The notes: a model not told the origin generated them from the letters alone. A stretch of 51,416 bases of DNA from Burkholderiaceae bacterium (GCA_947374315.1 CANCBK010000006.1:1-51416); one strand, 5' to 3'; counted from the first letter of the stretch, positions 7,492 through 15,781 are shown. Translations and numbers: made by a program.

Positions 7492-7518
7492 ACTTAATGC
7501 ATTTAACATGCATTAAGT
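7492..7518. repeat. 11-bp inverted repeat beyond paralogue 3
   Basis: ACTTAATGCAT (7492-7502) and ATGCATTAAGT (7508-7518) are exact complements around a 5-base spacer. The repeat lies 20 bases past the stop of paralogue 3. The stem is A+T-rich, and with the following G+C stem it may form a two-part 3' end. Confidence 0.5.
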
Positions 7519-7537
7519 TAATCGCTGCTATCAACTA

Positions 7538-8332
7538 TTACTTCATATCAGAAATATTCGGAATGCTCACTGGGTACTGATTACAAGCCGCCTGAGGTCC
7601 ACCTTGCGCGGAGGTATATTGAGATCCTGCACCAGTCAAAAATTCACTATTCTGTGTTGGTGCGCCAAAAGGATTTTCTCCTGCTGGACAAGAGCAACTT
7701 GCTGTTCTAGTGCCATTGGTCAATTTTTTATCGCGAGTACATAAAAAACTCCAGCAGTTAGAGCCCTTACCCGATGAACAGGATTGTTGGTGGAATGTAT
7801 TTTGCTGATCTCTTTGAAATGGAGGATTTGCGCTCTCTTGCGGGTACATAGTCAAGGGTGAAAATAATGACCAAATTTTGTCAGGACTAGGTACTGCGCA
7901 TGAGCCTTTCATATTGCCTTGGTTCACTCCAGCAAGGGCCGTAAGCTCTTTGCCATTCGCAAAGGCAATTTCTTTGCTAATAATCGGGCATTTGCAAATA
8001 ACCTCAGGGTACTCTTTGGTAGTTTTGCCATCGGCTTCATTGACCTTAATACTTCTTCCAGTCAACGTACAGGTTGATGCTGCGCAAAGTGCGAATTCAC
8101 CATTGCATGCTTGGATTCCAGTATTGCGAACTGGTTGAGGGTGCTGCGTAGACTGGTCGCTATTGCGCCCTGACTCATCTTCACGCATTTCTCGAGGGCT
8201 GACTTTATCTCTAATTAATTCCCTTGAATCAACTTGAGCCAATAGATAGGTATTTGAGGCTTCAATGGGCGCAGCAAAAACCTGAGCACTAATTGCAAAT
8301 AACGCCAAAAGAAATAATTTAGTGATTTTCAT
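7538..8332 (-). CDS. Secreted 12-cysteine protein, paralogue 3
   Basis: The 264 residues start with a signal peptide (KLFLLALFAISAQVFAA), then a polar segment rich in Arg, Asp, Glu and Ser to about residue 70, then the cysteine domain. Mature cysteines are 76, 83, 88, 113, 115, 145, 185, 193, 198, 213, 215 and 250, in the same register as the paralogues at 1514-2320 and 2407-3189. Conserved motifs include GEFALCAASTC, CKCP, NQGNMKGSC, MYPQESANPPF and GSNCWSF. The ATG at 8332 has GGGAA just upstream. It follows the 8400-8984 gene by 67 bp on the same strand and is separated from the other two by the DsbA-like and DUF1080 genes. Function unknown. Confidence 0.86.
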   Translation of the reverse strand: MKITKLFLLALFAISAQVFAAPIEASNTYLLAQVDSRELIRDKVSPREMREDESGRNSDQSTQHPQPVRNTGIQACNGEFALCAASTCTLTGRSIKVNEADGKTTKEYPEVICKCPIISKEIAFANGKELTALAGVNQGNMKGSCAVPSPDKIWSLFSPLTMYPQESANPPFQRDQQNTFHQQSCSSGKGSNCWSFLCTRDKKLTNGTRTASCSCPAGENPFGAPTQNSEFLTGAGSQYTSAQGGPQAACNQYPVSIPNISDMK

Positions 8333-8399
8333 ATTCCCGGTTTCCTTAATGATGAATTAATATTTAAGCATCGACTGACAGTGGGACGGTTTAGTCAGA

Positions 8400-8984
8400 C
8401 TAAGCCAAGCCCTTCTTTCGCAGATTGGCCAGACGATTATTCAAGGTCTTAATAGTGAGAAGATTGTATTTACCCCCTTCAGACCAATTACTGCCCTTCC
8501 ACTCGATGCCTTCAGCGGTAACGCTCGCAAAGGGCTCCTTACCCTCTTTTGCATACCCCTCCAGAATCGCCATCAATGCAGCGCGGTCATCTGATCCGCC
8601 AGCATCTTTTACCGCATCCAAAATAGGCTTGGTAATCGTATCGCTATAAGTCACTTTGGAGTCGGGATGCTTAGGGGTTGCTGGAGTGTCGTAGATAAAA
8701 TCTTGGGGCCACTCAAATACATTTCTTGCTGAATTTTTTACTAACTCTGGGCTGACTGTAGCGCCCTGAGGATTTTTAGGATCACTCGGTAGATTCAACT
8801 CCAAAATCCAAGCCTCAAATTCTGCGATACGGGTATAGCGTTTTTCTTCGCTATCGCGCTTTTGCTCTTCTTGTGACAACAATAAAGTCACCCAAGCCCA
8901 AGCAATATCTTTCGGTGTCGCAGACTCTTGAGCCAAAATACCGCTGGCCTTCATGAGGATTGCTTTGGATGTAAGTTTTGTCAT
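8400..8984 (-). CDS. Unknown 194-residue soluble protein
   Basis: I do not recognise a family. No signal peptide or membrane segment is visible, so it is probably cytoplasmic. The N-terminal half is helical and charged (EEQKRDSEEKRYTRIAEFEAW), the middle is Pro-rich (PATPKHPDSK), and the C-terminus is basic (NRLANLRKKGLA). Trp is frequent (WAW, W in EAW, EWPQ, EWKGSNW). It is first in a likely unit with the 12-Cys paralogue 3, 67 bp apart. Codon usage looks like that of its neighbours. A real gene is likely from its length and spacing; no role is suggested. Confidence 0.7.
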   Translation of the reverse strand: MTKLTSKAILMKASGILAQESATPKDIAWAWVTLLLSQEEQKRDSEEKRYTRIAEFEAWILELNLPSDPKNPQGATVSPELVKNSARNVFEWPQDFIYDTPATPKHPDSKVTYSDTITKPILDAVKDAGGSDDRAALMAILEGYAKEGKEPFASVTAEGIEWKGSNWSEGGKYNLLTIKTLNNRLANLRKKGLA

Positions 8985-9193
8985 GAGATGCTTTCGTTAA
9001 TGCGATTAATTTGGGGTGGCAAAGCCTCCTGCGCGCTTTGATAATGCGTGCCACAGACCCCGTAGAATACTCTTGATTAGGGAAAATTCATCAACATACG
9101 GCACTTCCGAGCCCCTGAAGCATGGTCGAAACCCTTTTGTAGCCAGATTGGCGCAAATCAAGCAGGATTGCCTGCTTTCACTAAAATAGCCGC
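8985..9193. promoter_or_regulatory. Divergent intergenic region upstream of trhP
   Basis: A 209-bp gap between the unknown gene (minus) and trhP (plus). A short hairpin, AAGCAGG (9160-9166) with CCTGCTT (9171-9177), sits 17 bases before the trhP start and could affect translation. No clear promoter hexamers were found. Confidence 0.35.
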
Positions 9194-10495
9194 ATGACCA
9201 AAATTCCAGAACTATTAGCCCCTGCCGGCAGCCTCAATATGCTGCGTACCGCCTTTGACTTTGGGGCAGACGCGATCTATGCCGGACAGCCCCGTTATTC
9301 ATTGCGCGTGCGCAATAACGATTTCGGAAAAATCGAGACCCTCAAGGAGGGCATTGATACTGCGCACAACTTAGGCAAGAAGTTTTACCTTGTCTCTAAT
9401 TTACTGCCGCATGGCGGCAAGACGCGTACCTACATTAAAGATATGGATCCAGTGATCGCCTTGAAACCCGACGCGATCATCATGTCTGACCCCGGCCTCA
9501 TCATGATGGCAAGAGAAGCCTGGCCAGATATGCCCATTCATTTATCAGTGCAAGCCAATACCGTGAATGGTGCTTCTGCTAAGTTCTGGCGCTCAGTTGG
9601 TATTAGCCGCGTCATTTTGTCGCGTGAACTTTCTTTTGATGAAATCGAAGAAGTCCGTCAAGATTGCCCCGAGATGGAGCTGGAAGTATTTGTCCATGGT
9701 GCTTTATGCATTGCCTACTCCGGTCGCTGCTTACTATCTGGCTATATGTCTCATCGCGATTCCAATCAAGGCGCTTGCACGAATGCCTGTCGCTGGGATT
9801 ACAAAGTTAAACCGGGACAGCAAAATACCAGTGGTGACGTGGTTCTATTGCAAGAAGCAAGACGGCCAGATGATTTAATGCCGATGGAAGAAGATGAGCA
9901 TGGCACATACATCATGAACTCTAAGGATTTGCGTGCGATTGAGCATATTGAACGATTGACTGCGATGGGCGTGGACTCATTCAAGATTGAAGGCCGTACC
10001 AAGTCACCCTATTATGTTTCCCGAACCTGTCAGTCATACCGCACTGCGATTGATGATGCCGTCGCTGGTCGCCCTATGAATATGTCCCTCATTGGCAATC
10101 TAGAGGGCCTTGCTAATCGTGGATATACCGATGGCTTTTATGAGCGTCATCACGACAAAGAGTATCAACTCTATATGCGCGGTCACTCCCTCTCCGGCAG
10201 AAGTCTTTACGTTGGTGAAACGCTCGAAATAGATGAAGCTTCTGGTCGCGTAAAAGTCGATGTGAAGAACCGCTTTTCTGTTGGAGATAAATTGGAAATT
10301 ATTGAGCCCCAAGGAAACCAGGATCTGGTTCTAGAGGCGATGTGGAATATGAAGGGCGAATCAATAGACGTCGCTCCAGGGTCTGGTCACTTTGTGTGGA
10401 TTGAGTTGCCGCTAAAGAGTAAACATGCCTTTATTGCGCGTTACACCCAAGAACCTGCACCAGTCGAAGCCGCCTCATCCTGTAGTAATTGCTAA
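9194..10495 (+). CDS. trhP: tRNA 5-hydroxyuridine (U34) hydroxylation protein, U32 family
   Basis: The 433-residue protein matches the YegQ/TrhP branch of the peptidase-U32 family, which in E. coli makes ho5U at wobble position 34 of tRNAs using prephenate and an iron-sulfur cluster. The opening PELLAPAGSLNMLRTAFDFG is the U32 signature start and IHLSVQANTVN follows. The block GALCIAYSGRCLLSGYMS then NQGACTNACRW, at about residues 170-200, carries the four cysteines expected to hold the cluster. FKIEGRTKSPYYV is also characteristic. The C-terminus ends in a CSNC pair. Despite the family name, protease activity is not implied. Confidence 0.93.
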   Translation: MTKIPELLAPAGSLNMLRTAFDFGADAIYAGQPRYSLRVRNNDFGKIETLKEGIDTAHNLGKKFYLVSNLLPHGGKTRTYIKDMDPVIALKPDAIIMSDPGLIMMAREAWPDMPIHLSVQANTVNGASAKFWRSVGISRVILSRELSFDEIEEVRQDCPEMELEVFVHGALCIAYSGRCLLSGYMSHRDSNQGACTNACRWDYKVKPGQQNTSGDVVLLQEARRPDDLMPMEEDEHGTYIMNSKDLRAIEHIERLTAMGVDSFKIEGRTKSPYYVSRTCQSYRTAIDDAVAGRPMNMSLIGNLEGLANRGYTDGFYERHHDKEYQLYMRGHSLSGRSLYVGETLEIDEASGRVKVDVKNRFSVGDKLEIIEPQGNQDLVLEAMWNMKGESIDVAPGSGHFVWIELPLKSKHAFIARYTQEPAPVEAASSCSNC

Positions 10496-10532
10496 ACAAT
10501 TAAATCAGGTCCTCATTCCACGTATACGCCCC

Positions 10533-11072
10533 ATGAATACTACTCAGACTGCCCCAACCTTACCCCATAGCCTAAAGCAAAAGGCGAAGGAGGAGCTCGT
10601 TAAGGCCTCTCAACTCAGTCTGTATTTCGGGATTTGGTTTTGTGCTTTAGCTTTTTTAGCAGCGACATCACTAGACGTCAGACCGATTCCGTTATCGATT
10701 TTTGGTTTTTCACTGGTGAAGGCAGCGCTTTGCGCTAAGTTTATGATGTTGGCCCAAGCTGCCTTTCCAATCAGAGTGACTAAGAGTAATGGCATTGTCA
10801 GCTCGCTGATTTTTGAGTCGCTGATTTATATGGTCGTAGTCTTAGGATTGAGCTATCTTGAAGCTGGTATTGATGGCCTCATTCATGGCAAAGAATTCAT
10901 TATCTCAATGAGCGCATTCGGCAGATCAAATCCATTGCATGTAGTGGCCATGATGATTGTGTATTGGTTAATCGTGTGGCCTTACCTATTGCTCATCGGC
11001 ATGAAATTAGCGCTCGGCAGTACAGCGACATTTGAAATCTTGTTTGGCCACAAGACGGAATCAAGCAAGTAG
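10533..11072 (+). CDS. Small inner-membrane protein, four predicted helices
   Basis: Family not recognised. The ATG at 10533 gives 179 residues; an earlier in-frame start would overlap trhP and adds no membrane-protein features. The cytoplasmic N-terminus (about 35 residues, Lys-rich) is followed by hydrophobic segments around IWFCALAFLAATSL, FGFSLVKAALCAKFMML, IFESLIYMVVVLGLSY and VVAMMIVYWLIVWPYLLLIG. A polar loop precedes the last helix. It lies between trhP (37-bp gap) and the channel gene downstream, on the same strand. No transport or enzyme motif is evident. Confidence 0.8.
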   Translation: MNTTQTAPTLPHSLKQKAKEELVKASQLSLYFGIWFCALAFLAATSLDVRPIPLSIFGFSLVKAALCAKFMMLAQAAFPIRVTKSNGIVSSLIFESLIYMVVVLGLSYLEAGIDGLIHGKEFIISMSAFGRSNPLHVVAMMIVYWLIVWPYLLLIGMKLALGSTATFEILFGHKTESSK

Positions 11073-11079
11073 TTCATTC

Positions 11080-11991
11080 GTGGGTAGCCAATTAACCACC
11101 CTACTTCATACTCGCATTACCAGCCTCATCTGGAAGCTGCTGCTTGTTGTCCTGTTAGCCCTCCCTAGTCTTACTGGCGCCCAAGAGATTGAGGCGCGCA
11201 CCTATTCCAATACACCCATTGGAATCAATTTCTTGAGTGCGGGCATCGCTCAAGCCAAAAGCGGTAATTACACACTCACCAGCGAAATGATGAGTCTGAC
11301 CCATGTGTTTGATGTAGCGGGTCAATCTGGAAAATTGACTCTAGCGCTGCCCTATGGGCAACTAACTGGCTCATCTACTGCTGGTGGACATACAGTGAAC
11401 GCCAGTACCGAAGGTTTATCCGACCCATTAATTAAGGCCTCACTAAATCTCTATGGTGCCCCTGCATTAACGCTGGATGAATTCAAGAGCTATCAACAAG
11501 ATCTGATTATTGGCATGAGCCTCACAGCCTCTGTTCCTTGGGGGAAGTACGATGACAACCAAATAATTAATGTGGGTGCCAATCGTTGGTTTATTCAACC
11601 GGGCATTGGTGCATCTAAAGCGATTGGCCCATGGAGATTTGAGCTTGCTGAGGCTGGCATCTTTTACACCAGCAATACGAACTTTATGGGCAATAATTCC
11701 CTGTCACAAAATCCAGTGTATTCAACCCAAACACATGCGATATATTATTTTCAGAATACAGCCTGGATATCAATGGATGCGACGTATTTCACAGGGGGAC
11801 AGTCATATGTAAACGGCAACCCCATTAGCGGAAGCCAAGAGAATTGGCGCTTTGGCACGACGATGTCTTACCCCATCAATAAAAATAATGCCGTTAGACT
11901 CTCTGCCAGCACGGGCGCATACTCAAGGACTAATAATAGTTACGACTTATACGGAATTTCTTGGCAATACCGTTTTGGCGGCGGACTATAA
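11080..11991 (+). CDS. Outer-membrane channel-like protein of the MetA phenol-degradation family
   Basis: A signal peptide (WKLLLVVLLALPSLTGAQ) is followed by alternating beta-strand sequence ending in an aromatic-rich strand (YGISWQYRFGGGL), as in beta-barrels. The pattern LTHVFDVAGQSGKLTLALPYG, GLSDPLIKASLNLYG, TASVPWGKY, and NRWFIQPGIGASKAIGPWRFE matches the PF13557 family, whose members are thought to move small molecules across the outer membrane. I chose GTG at 11080; a TTG at 11032 is also in frame but overlaps the preceding gene. The stop touches that of fadD on the other strand. The substrate is unknown. Confidence 0.82.
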   Translation: MGSQLTTLLHTRITSLIWKLLLVVLLALPSLTGAQEIEARTYSNTPIGINFLSAGIAQAKSGNYTLTSEMMSLTHVFDVAGQSGKLTLALPYGQLTGSSTAGGHTVNASTEGLSDPLIKASLNLYGAPALTLDEFKSYQQDLIIGMSLTASVPWGKYDDNQIINVGANRWFIQPGIGASKAIGPWRFELAEAGIFYTSNTNFMGNNSLSQNPVYSTQTHAIYYFQNTAWISMDATYFTGGQSYVNGNPISGSQENWRFGTTMSYPINKNNAVRLSASTGAYSRTNNSYDLYGISWQYRFGGGL

Positions 11992-13662
11992 ATCTCGCAG
12001 GTGTCGACGTAAAATTTTGCCAACATTGGACTTTGGCATTTCATCAATGAAGGCAATTTTTCTTGGGCGCTTATAACTAGTCATTTGTTCTTTGCAATAC
12101 TGAATGACCTGTGCTTCAGTGAGCTCTAGCATATCCTTAACAATATACGCCTTCACAATTTCCCCAAGCTTTCGATGTGGGAAGCCGATGACTGCGCACT
12201 CTTTTACACCGGGTAAGCGACAAATGATTTCTTCAATTTCATTGGGGAATACCTTAAAGCCAGCAACTACGATCATGTCCTTCTTGCGGTCGATAATCTG
12301 TACATAGCCCTCGGGGCTCATGATGCCAATATCGCCCGATCTGAAATACCCCTCAGAAGTCATAAATTGAGCAGTTTCTTCTGGTTGATTCCAATACCCC
12401 GCCATTAGTTGCGGGCCTTTGATGCAGATTTCTCCAGGAGCGCCAAATGGTACTTCGAGCCCATCATCATCCAGTATCAAAATATCAGTGCTCGGTACTG
12501 GCATACCAATTGAGCCAGTAAATTCAGTAATTAGCGGTGTATTCACGCAAACTACTGGTGAAGTCTCGGATAAGCCATAGCCTTGCGCTATGGGTACGCC
12601 CGTCATTTTTTGCCAGAGATCAGCAGTTTTCTTTTGCACCGCCATGCCGCCACCAATAGTCACCAGGAGATTGGGCAGCTTGACCTTCTTAAATTCAGGG
12701 CGGTGTATGAGCGCATGAAACAAAGTATTCACACCCGGGAAGATATTGATATCTGGATGCTTCATTAACAGCTTGATGAAACCACCCATATCTCGTGGGT
12801 TGGCCACCAGAATCAATTTTCCACCCTTACGGATTCCCAATAAAGCACAAGCAGTTAAAGCGAATATATGCGTTAAGGGCAGCGCGCATAAAAAAATGAG
12901 TTGTTGCTGGCGTTGATGCTGAAGGCCTGGTTCAAGCCAAGACTCAATCTGGAGAATATTCGCCAATATATTGCGATGAAGTAAGACAGCGCCCTTAGAG
13001 ATGCCAGTAGTACCGCCTGTGTATTGTAAAAAAGCGATATCGTCCAACGCAACGATTGGCTGGGTGAAGCCATGTCCCGCACCAACTCTCAGGGCCTCAT
13101 TAAATTTGATGCATGGGAAATTCCAGCGCGGAATGATTTTTTTAATGTGGCGAGCGATGAAGTTGATGATCACTCCTTTGGGACCAAGAACCTCCCCGAG
13201 GCTACTGACAATCACCTTCTTAACCAATCCCTGATCTGCAATTTCTTGATAAATGTGGGCAAAGTTTTCCAATATAGCCAATACAGATGCCCCGCTATCA
13301 CGTAGCTGGTGCTCCAACTCGCGCGCCGTATACAGCGGATTGATATTCACCACCACATAACCTGCGCGTAAAGTTCCTAGCATCGCAATAAGGTATTGCG
13401 GCACATTGGGAAACATGATGGCTACTCGAGCTCCAGTAGCCAGGTCTAATGCGTGCAGGTAGGCAGAAAAATCTTTCGAGAGAGTATCTAATTGCCGGTA
13501 ACTAATAGAGTGCCCCATGGACTCCATCGCTATGCGATTGGGGTATCGCTCAAACGACTCTTCTATCAACTCAATAAGCGAAGAGCGATCTGCCAAATTA
13601 ATCTGATGTGGAACGCCATCAGGATAATTTTTTAACCAAGGTTTTTCAGTATTTATCTTCAT
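11986..13662 (-). CDS. fadD: Long-chain fatty-acid-CoA ligase
   Basis: The enzyme activates long-chain fatty acids to acyl-CoA with ATP, feeding beta-oxidation. With the ATG at 13662 it is 558 residues and begins MKINTEKPWLKNYPDGVP, matching the FadD start; an earlier in-frame ATG adds six residues. Motifs are VVVNINPLYTARELEHQL, the AMP-binding P-loop YTGGTTGISKGAVL, GYGLSETSPVV, YFRSGDIG and DRKKDMIVVAGFKVFPNEIE. The C-terminal lysine of the adenylating site is in SNVGKILRR. It converges on the channel gene with a 6-bp overlap of the two coding ends. Confidence 0.95.
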   Translation of the reverse strand: MKINTEKPWLKNYPDGVPHQINLADRSSLIELIEESFERYPNRIAMESMGHSISYRQLDTLSKDFSAYLHALDLATGARVAIMFPNVPQYLIAMLGTLRAGYVVVNINPLYTARELEHQLRDSGASVLAILENFAHIYQEIADQGLVKKVIVSSLGEVLGPKGVIINFIARHIKKIIPRWNFPCIKFNEALRVGAGHGFTQPIVALDDIAFLQYTGGTTGISKGAVLLHRNILANILQIESWLEPGLQHQRQQQLIFLCALPLTHIFALTACALLGIRKGGKLILVANPRDMGGFIKLLMKHPDINIFPGVNTLFHALIHRPEFKKVKLPNLLVTIGGGMAVQKKTADLWQKMTGVPIAQGYGLSETSPVVCVNTPLITEFTGSIGMPVPSTDILILDDDGLEVPFGAPGEICIKGPQLMAGYWNQPEETAQFMTSEGYFRSGDIGIMSPEGYVQIIDRKKDMIVVAGFKVFPNEIEEIICRLPGVKECAVIGFPHRKLGEIVKAYIVKDMLELTEAQVIQYCKEQMTSYKRPRKIAFIDEMPKSNVGKILRRHLRDL

Positions 13663-13698
13663 TGCTAGCTTATAAGGCAATCAATTGATCATTCGCAC

Positions 13699-14262
13699 TT
13701 ATGCACTCATTAAATCTTTGAGCTTACTAAGATAGAGCTCTTGCCCATGATTCACTCGATGCTGCCATTCATTACCGGAATCTGCATTAGCATCATCGGT
13801 GACATACTTGAACGAGTGCCAAGGAATATTGTGTTGAAATGCAATACTAGCAATAGCGAATAATTCCATATCTACGACATCGATACCTTGAGACGTTAAC
13901 CAAGGATCATGGGCCGTCACAAAGCTATCACCTGTGCCACAAATATGATCACCGCTCAGGGATAAGTATTCCGATGGCTTGGTACAAAAAGGAGTTTGCC
14001 CTCTTGGGGCTAAAGGGGCTGCCATCATGTCACGCTGAATCACCTTACGAATCTCCAGTAAACCGTGAAGCGAGGGATTAATTTTCCCTACGGTACCGAA
14101 GTTCACTATCCGCTTTGGTTGGCGCTCATGAATGGCGCTAATGCATGCCGCTGTCGCATTAATCTTGCCCACCCCTGAATACACAATGCTCACACCAGCA
14201 GGCAAGGCCGCTTTCTCCAGCTCGGACTCCAATGCGGTAATAATAAGTAATTGTGTTTTCAT
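13699..14262 (-). CDS. MTA/SAH nucleosidase-like phosphorylase-superfamily enzyme
   Basis: The ATG at 14262 gives 187 residues, shorter than E. coli Pfs/MTAN (232). The family splits methylthioadenosine or S-adenosylhomocysteine, releasing adenine. The three catalytic acids appear present: Glu12 in ITALESELE, Glu in VVDMELFAIA, and Asp in KYVTDDANADS. NFGTVGKI corresponds to the NxGxAG substrate loop, with a Thr-Val change. The fragment between the central strands is shortened. It diverges from apt, which salvages adenine, and only 11 bp separate the two start codons. Other purine nucleosidase activities cannot be excluded. Confidence 0.82.
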   Translation of the reverse strand: MKTQLLIITALESELEKAALPAGVSIVYSGVGKINATAACISAIHERQPKRIVNFGTVGKINPSLHGLLEIRKVIQRDMMAAPLAPRGQTPFCTKPSEYLSLSGDHICGTGDSFVTAHDPWLTSQGIDVVDMELFAIASIAFQHNIPWHSFKYVTDDANADSGNEWQHRVNHGQELYLSKLKDLMSA

Positions 14263-14273
14263 GGCTGTCAATT

Positions 14274-14792
14274 ATGAATTTATTAGATTATCTACCCGGA
14301 GTCCCTGACTTCCCTAAGCCCGGCATTTTATTTCGGGACATCTCCCCACTTTTGGCTCATCCAGATGCCTTCAAAGAGGCAATTTCACAGCTCGAGGCAC
14401 TAGCTCAGCAGTTTGAATATACCCATCTCCTAGGCATCGAATCTCGCGGCTTTATCTTCGGCTCTGCGTTGGCGCTCCAAGCCCATAAGGGCCTCGCATT
14501 AGCTAGAAAACCCAATAAACTACCCTTGGCCAGCCATCGCGAATCCTACGGCCTGGAGTACGGATCAGACTCTCTAGAGGTCCAGCAATCGACCTTACCC
14601 AAGGATGCTCGCATTTTAATTGTCGATGATGTATTGGCTACGGGCGGCACCATCATCGCAGCTAGTAATTTGCTGAAGAATGCCGGTTTTGAGGTGGTAG
14701 GCGCCATCACCCTTCTGGAAATTGCCAATCTCAATGGCGGCGAGATATTAACGCAAAGAGGTCTGCCCAATAAGACGGTGTTGATCGCCTAG
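14274..14792 (+). CDS. apt: Adenine phosphoribosyltransferase
   Basis: Apt condenses adenine with PRPP to AMP in the cytoplasm. The ATG at 14274 gives 172 residues starting MNLLDYLPGVPDFPKPGILF, in line with the family start FPKPGIxFRD. IESRGFIFGSALA, VRKPxKLP-like ARKPNKLP and the PRPP loop ILIVDDVLATGGT are all present. An in-frame GTG at 14253 would lie inside the divergent nucleosidase gene and is not favoured. The 3' end shares the CTAG stop palindrome with the opposing yqjK-like gene. Paired with the nucleosidase it forms an adenine recycling unit. Confidence 0.95.
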   Translation: MNLLDYLPGVPDFPKPGILFRDISPLLAHPDAFKEAISQLEALAQQFEYTHLLGIESRGFIFGSALALQAHKGLALARKPNKLPLASHRESYGLEYGSDSLEVQQSTLPKDARILIVDDVLATGGTIIAASNLLKNAGFEVVGAITLLEIANLNGGEILTQRGLPNKTVLIA

Positions 14793-15070
14793 AGTAAAGT
14801 CTTGGCGCCCTTAAGCACCTTCACAGTACCCCAACCAACAGCCAGCACCTTGCTGGCTAGCTTAGGCCTGTAATGGGCCAGCACTGCAAAAGCACTGGTC
14901 CAAAGAATCGGAGTACTCTTTATAAAATTGAAGGCATCTATGCCCTTATCAGCCCAAGATAGAGGCTTTTCAATTGACTCAAAGTGCAATGCAAAATCAG
15001 CGCGCTCATGCGCGGCACGCTCTTGCAATACGAGCCTCCTTGCCTCGAGTGCTTTCAGTTTGCGATTCAT
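14789..15070 (-). CDS. YqjK-like small membrane protein
   Basis: 93 residues: a basic, helical N-terminus (LKALEARRLVLQERAAHER) and a hydrophobic stretch around PILWTSAFAVLAHY. Position rather than sequence argues for YqjK: it follows YqjE- and YqjD-like genes in the E. coli yqjD-yqjE-yqjK order, and its ATG overlaps the upstream stop (ATGA). These proteins sit in the inner membrane and are linked to stress or stationary phase in E. coli. Molecular function is unknown. Confidence 0.75.
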   Translation of the reverse strand: MNRKLKALEARRLVLQERAAHERADFALHFESIEKPLSWADKGIDAFNFIKSTPILWTSAFAVLAHYRPKLASKVLAVGWGTVKVLKGAKTLL

Positions 15071-15438
15071 CGACTTGAAAGTTCCTGGCGATCTTTAGCC
15101 AATTCAGCAATGGTTGCCTCAAATAACCTTGGCATCGTCTTGAGTGTGCGAAGTACCACTAGAGCCAAAACCAATCCAGCGGCTAAAAAGCCACTAGTCA
15201 ATAAGCTCAGTGCCAGCATACGATCACTTTCCCAACTATAAATCACGATAAGAAGCGCTAGCATCACCAAGCCAAAGAATAAAAAGAATAAGGTGAAGAT
15301 TACCATCACAAGCAGACTCAGAAACCGAGCGCGTGCGATTTGTACATCGGTAGAAATAAGTTCTAAGCGAGTCTGCGCTATCGAGGCGCCACTAGAAACC
15401 AGATTTTTTAAAGAAGATAAGAGATTTTCTTGTGACAT
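15067..15438 (-). CDS. YqjE-like holin-superfamily III membrane protein
   Basis: Starting at the ATG at 15438 (MSQENLLSSLKNLV) the protein has 123 residues and two adjacent transmembrane helices (FLSLLVMVIFTLFFLFFGLVMLALLIVIY and ALSLLTSGFLAAGLVLALVVL). The amphipathic start SGASIAQTRLELISTDVQIARARF is typical of the phage_holin_3_6 / YqjE group. An earlier in-frame start would read back into the DUF883 gene. Despite the family label there is no phage context. It is the middle gene of the three-gene unit. Confidence 0.85.
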   Translation of the reverse strand: MSQENLLSSLKNLVSSGASIAQTRLELISTDVQIARARFLSLLVMVIFTLFFLFFGLVMLALLIVIYSWESDRMLALSLLTSGFLAAGLVLALVVLRTLKTMPRLFEATIAELAKDRQELSSR

Positions 15439-15445
15439 GGGGGGC

Positions 15446-15781
15446 CTAGCGACGACGAATGAAAAGGCCAATCAACAACCCCAGGCCGACTGCGACTCCA
15501 ACAGCCTCCCAAGGATTGCGATGCACAAATTCATCGGCACCCTCGGCAACATCCTTAACCCTTTCAGTCAAAGTACCTTCAACAGAGGAGAGGCGCTCTT
15601 TTGCGTTATTCAGAGTGTCAAGCGCCTTAGAGCGAATCGTACTCAGCGGCCCCTCCTCATCGCCTGCTGTGGCTTTAATGAGATCCTCAGCGTCTGCCAT
15701 CAACGCCTTGAAATCAACAATCAGATTATCCGAACTCATTTGGGATTTATCATGCACTGCTGTAGTTTTTTTAGCGGTCAT
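15446..15781 (-). CDS. DUF883 (YqjD/ElaB-type) membrane-anchored protein
   Basis: 111 residues from the ATG at 15781, which has AAGGAG five bases upstream (the GTG six bases earlier is too close to that site). A long helical segment (DNLIVDFKALMADAEDLIKATAGDEEG through ERLSSVEGTLTERV) leads to the family tail YVHRNPWEAVGVAVGLGLLIGLFIRRR, here starting FVHRNPW, a single C-terminal membrane anchor. In E. coli, YqjD and ElaB bind ribosomes at the inner membrane in stationary phase. It is first of the three-gene yqj-like unit. Confidence 0.9.
   Translation of the reverse strand: MTAKKTTAVHDKSQMSSDNLIVDFKALMADAEDLIKATAGDEEGPLSTIRSKALDTLNNAKERLSSVEGTLTERVKDVAEGADEFVHRNPWEAVGVAVGLGLLIGLFIRRR

Noticed and set aside
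9147..9160. An FNR-like site before trhP
   Set aside because: Only one half-site (ATCAA) fits; the other matches at 3 of 5 positions.
10425..10532. Longer start of the four-helix membrane protein
   Set aside because: It overlaps trhP by 71 bases and adds a polar segment without homology signs.
11032..11079. TTG start of the outer-membrane channel gene
   Set aside because: It lies inside the preceding gene; GTG at 11080 gives a normal signal peptide, although neither has a clear ribosome-binding site.
15067..15438. The holin-family protein as sign of a prophage
   Set aside because: It sits in a yqjD-yqjE-yqjK-like unit and there are no phage structural, lysis or integrase genes nearby.
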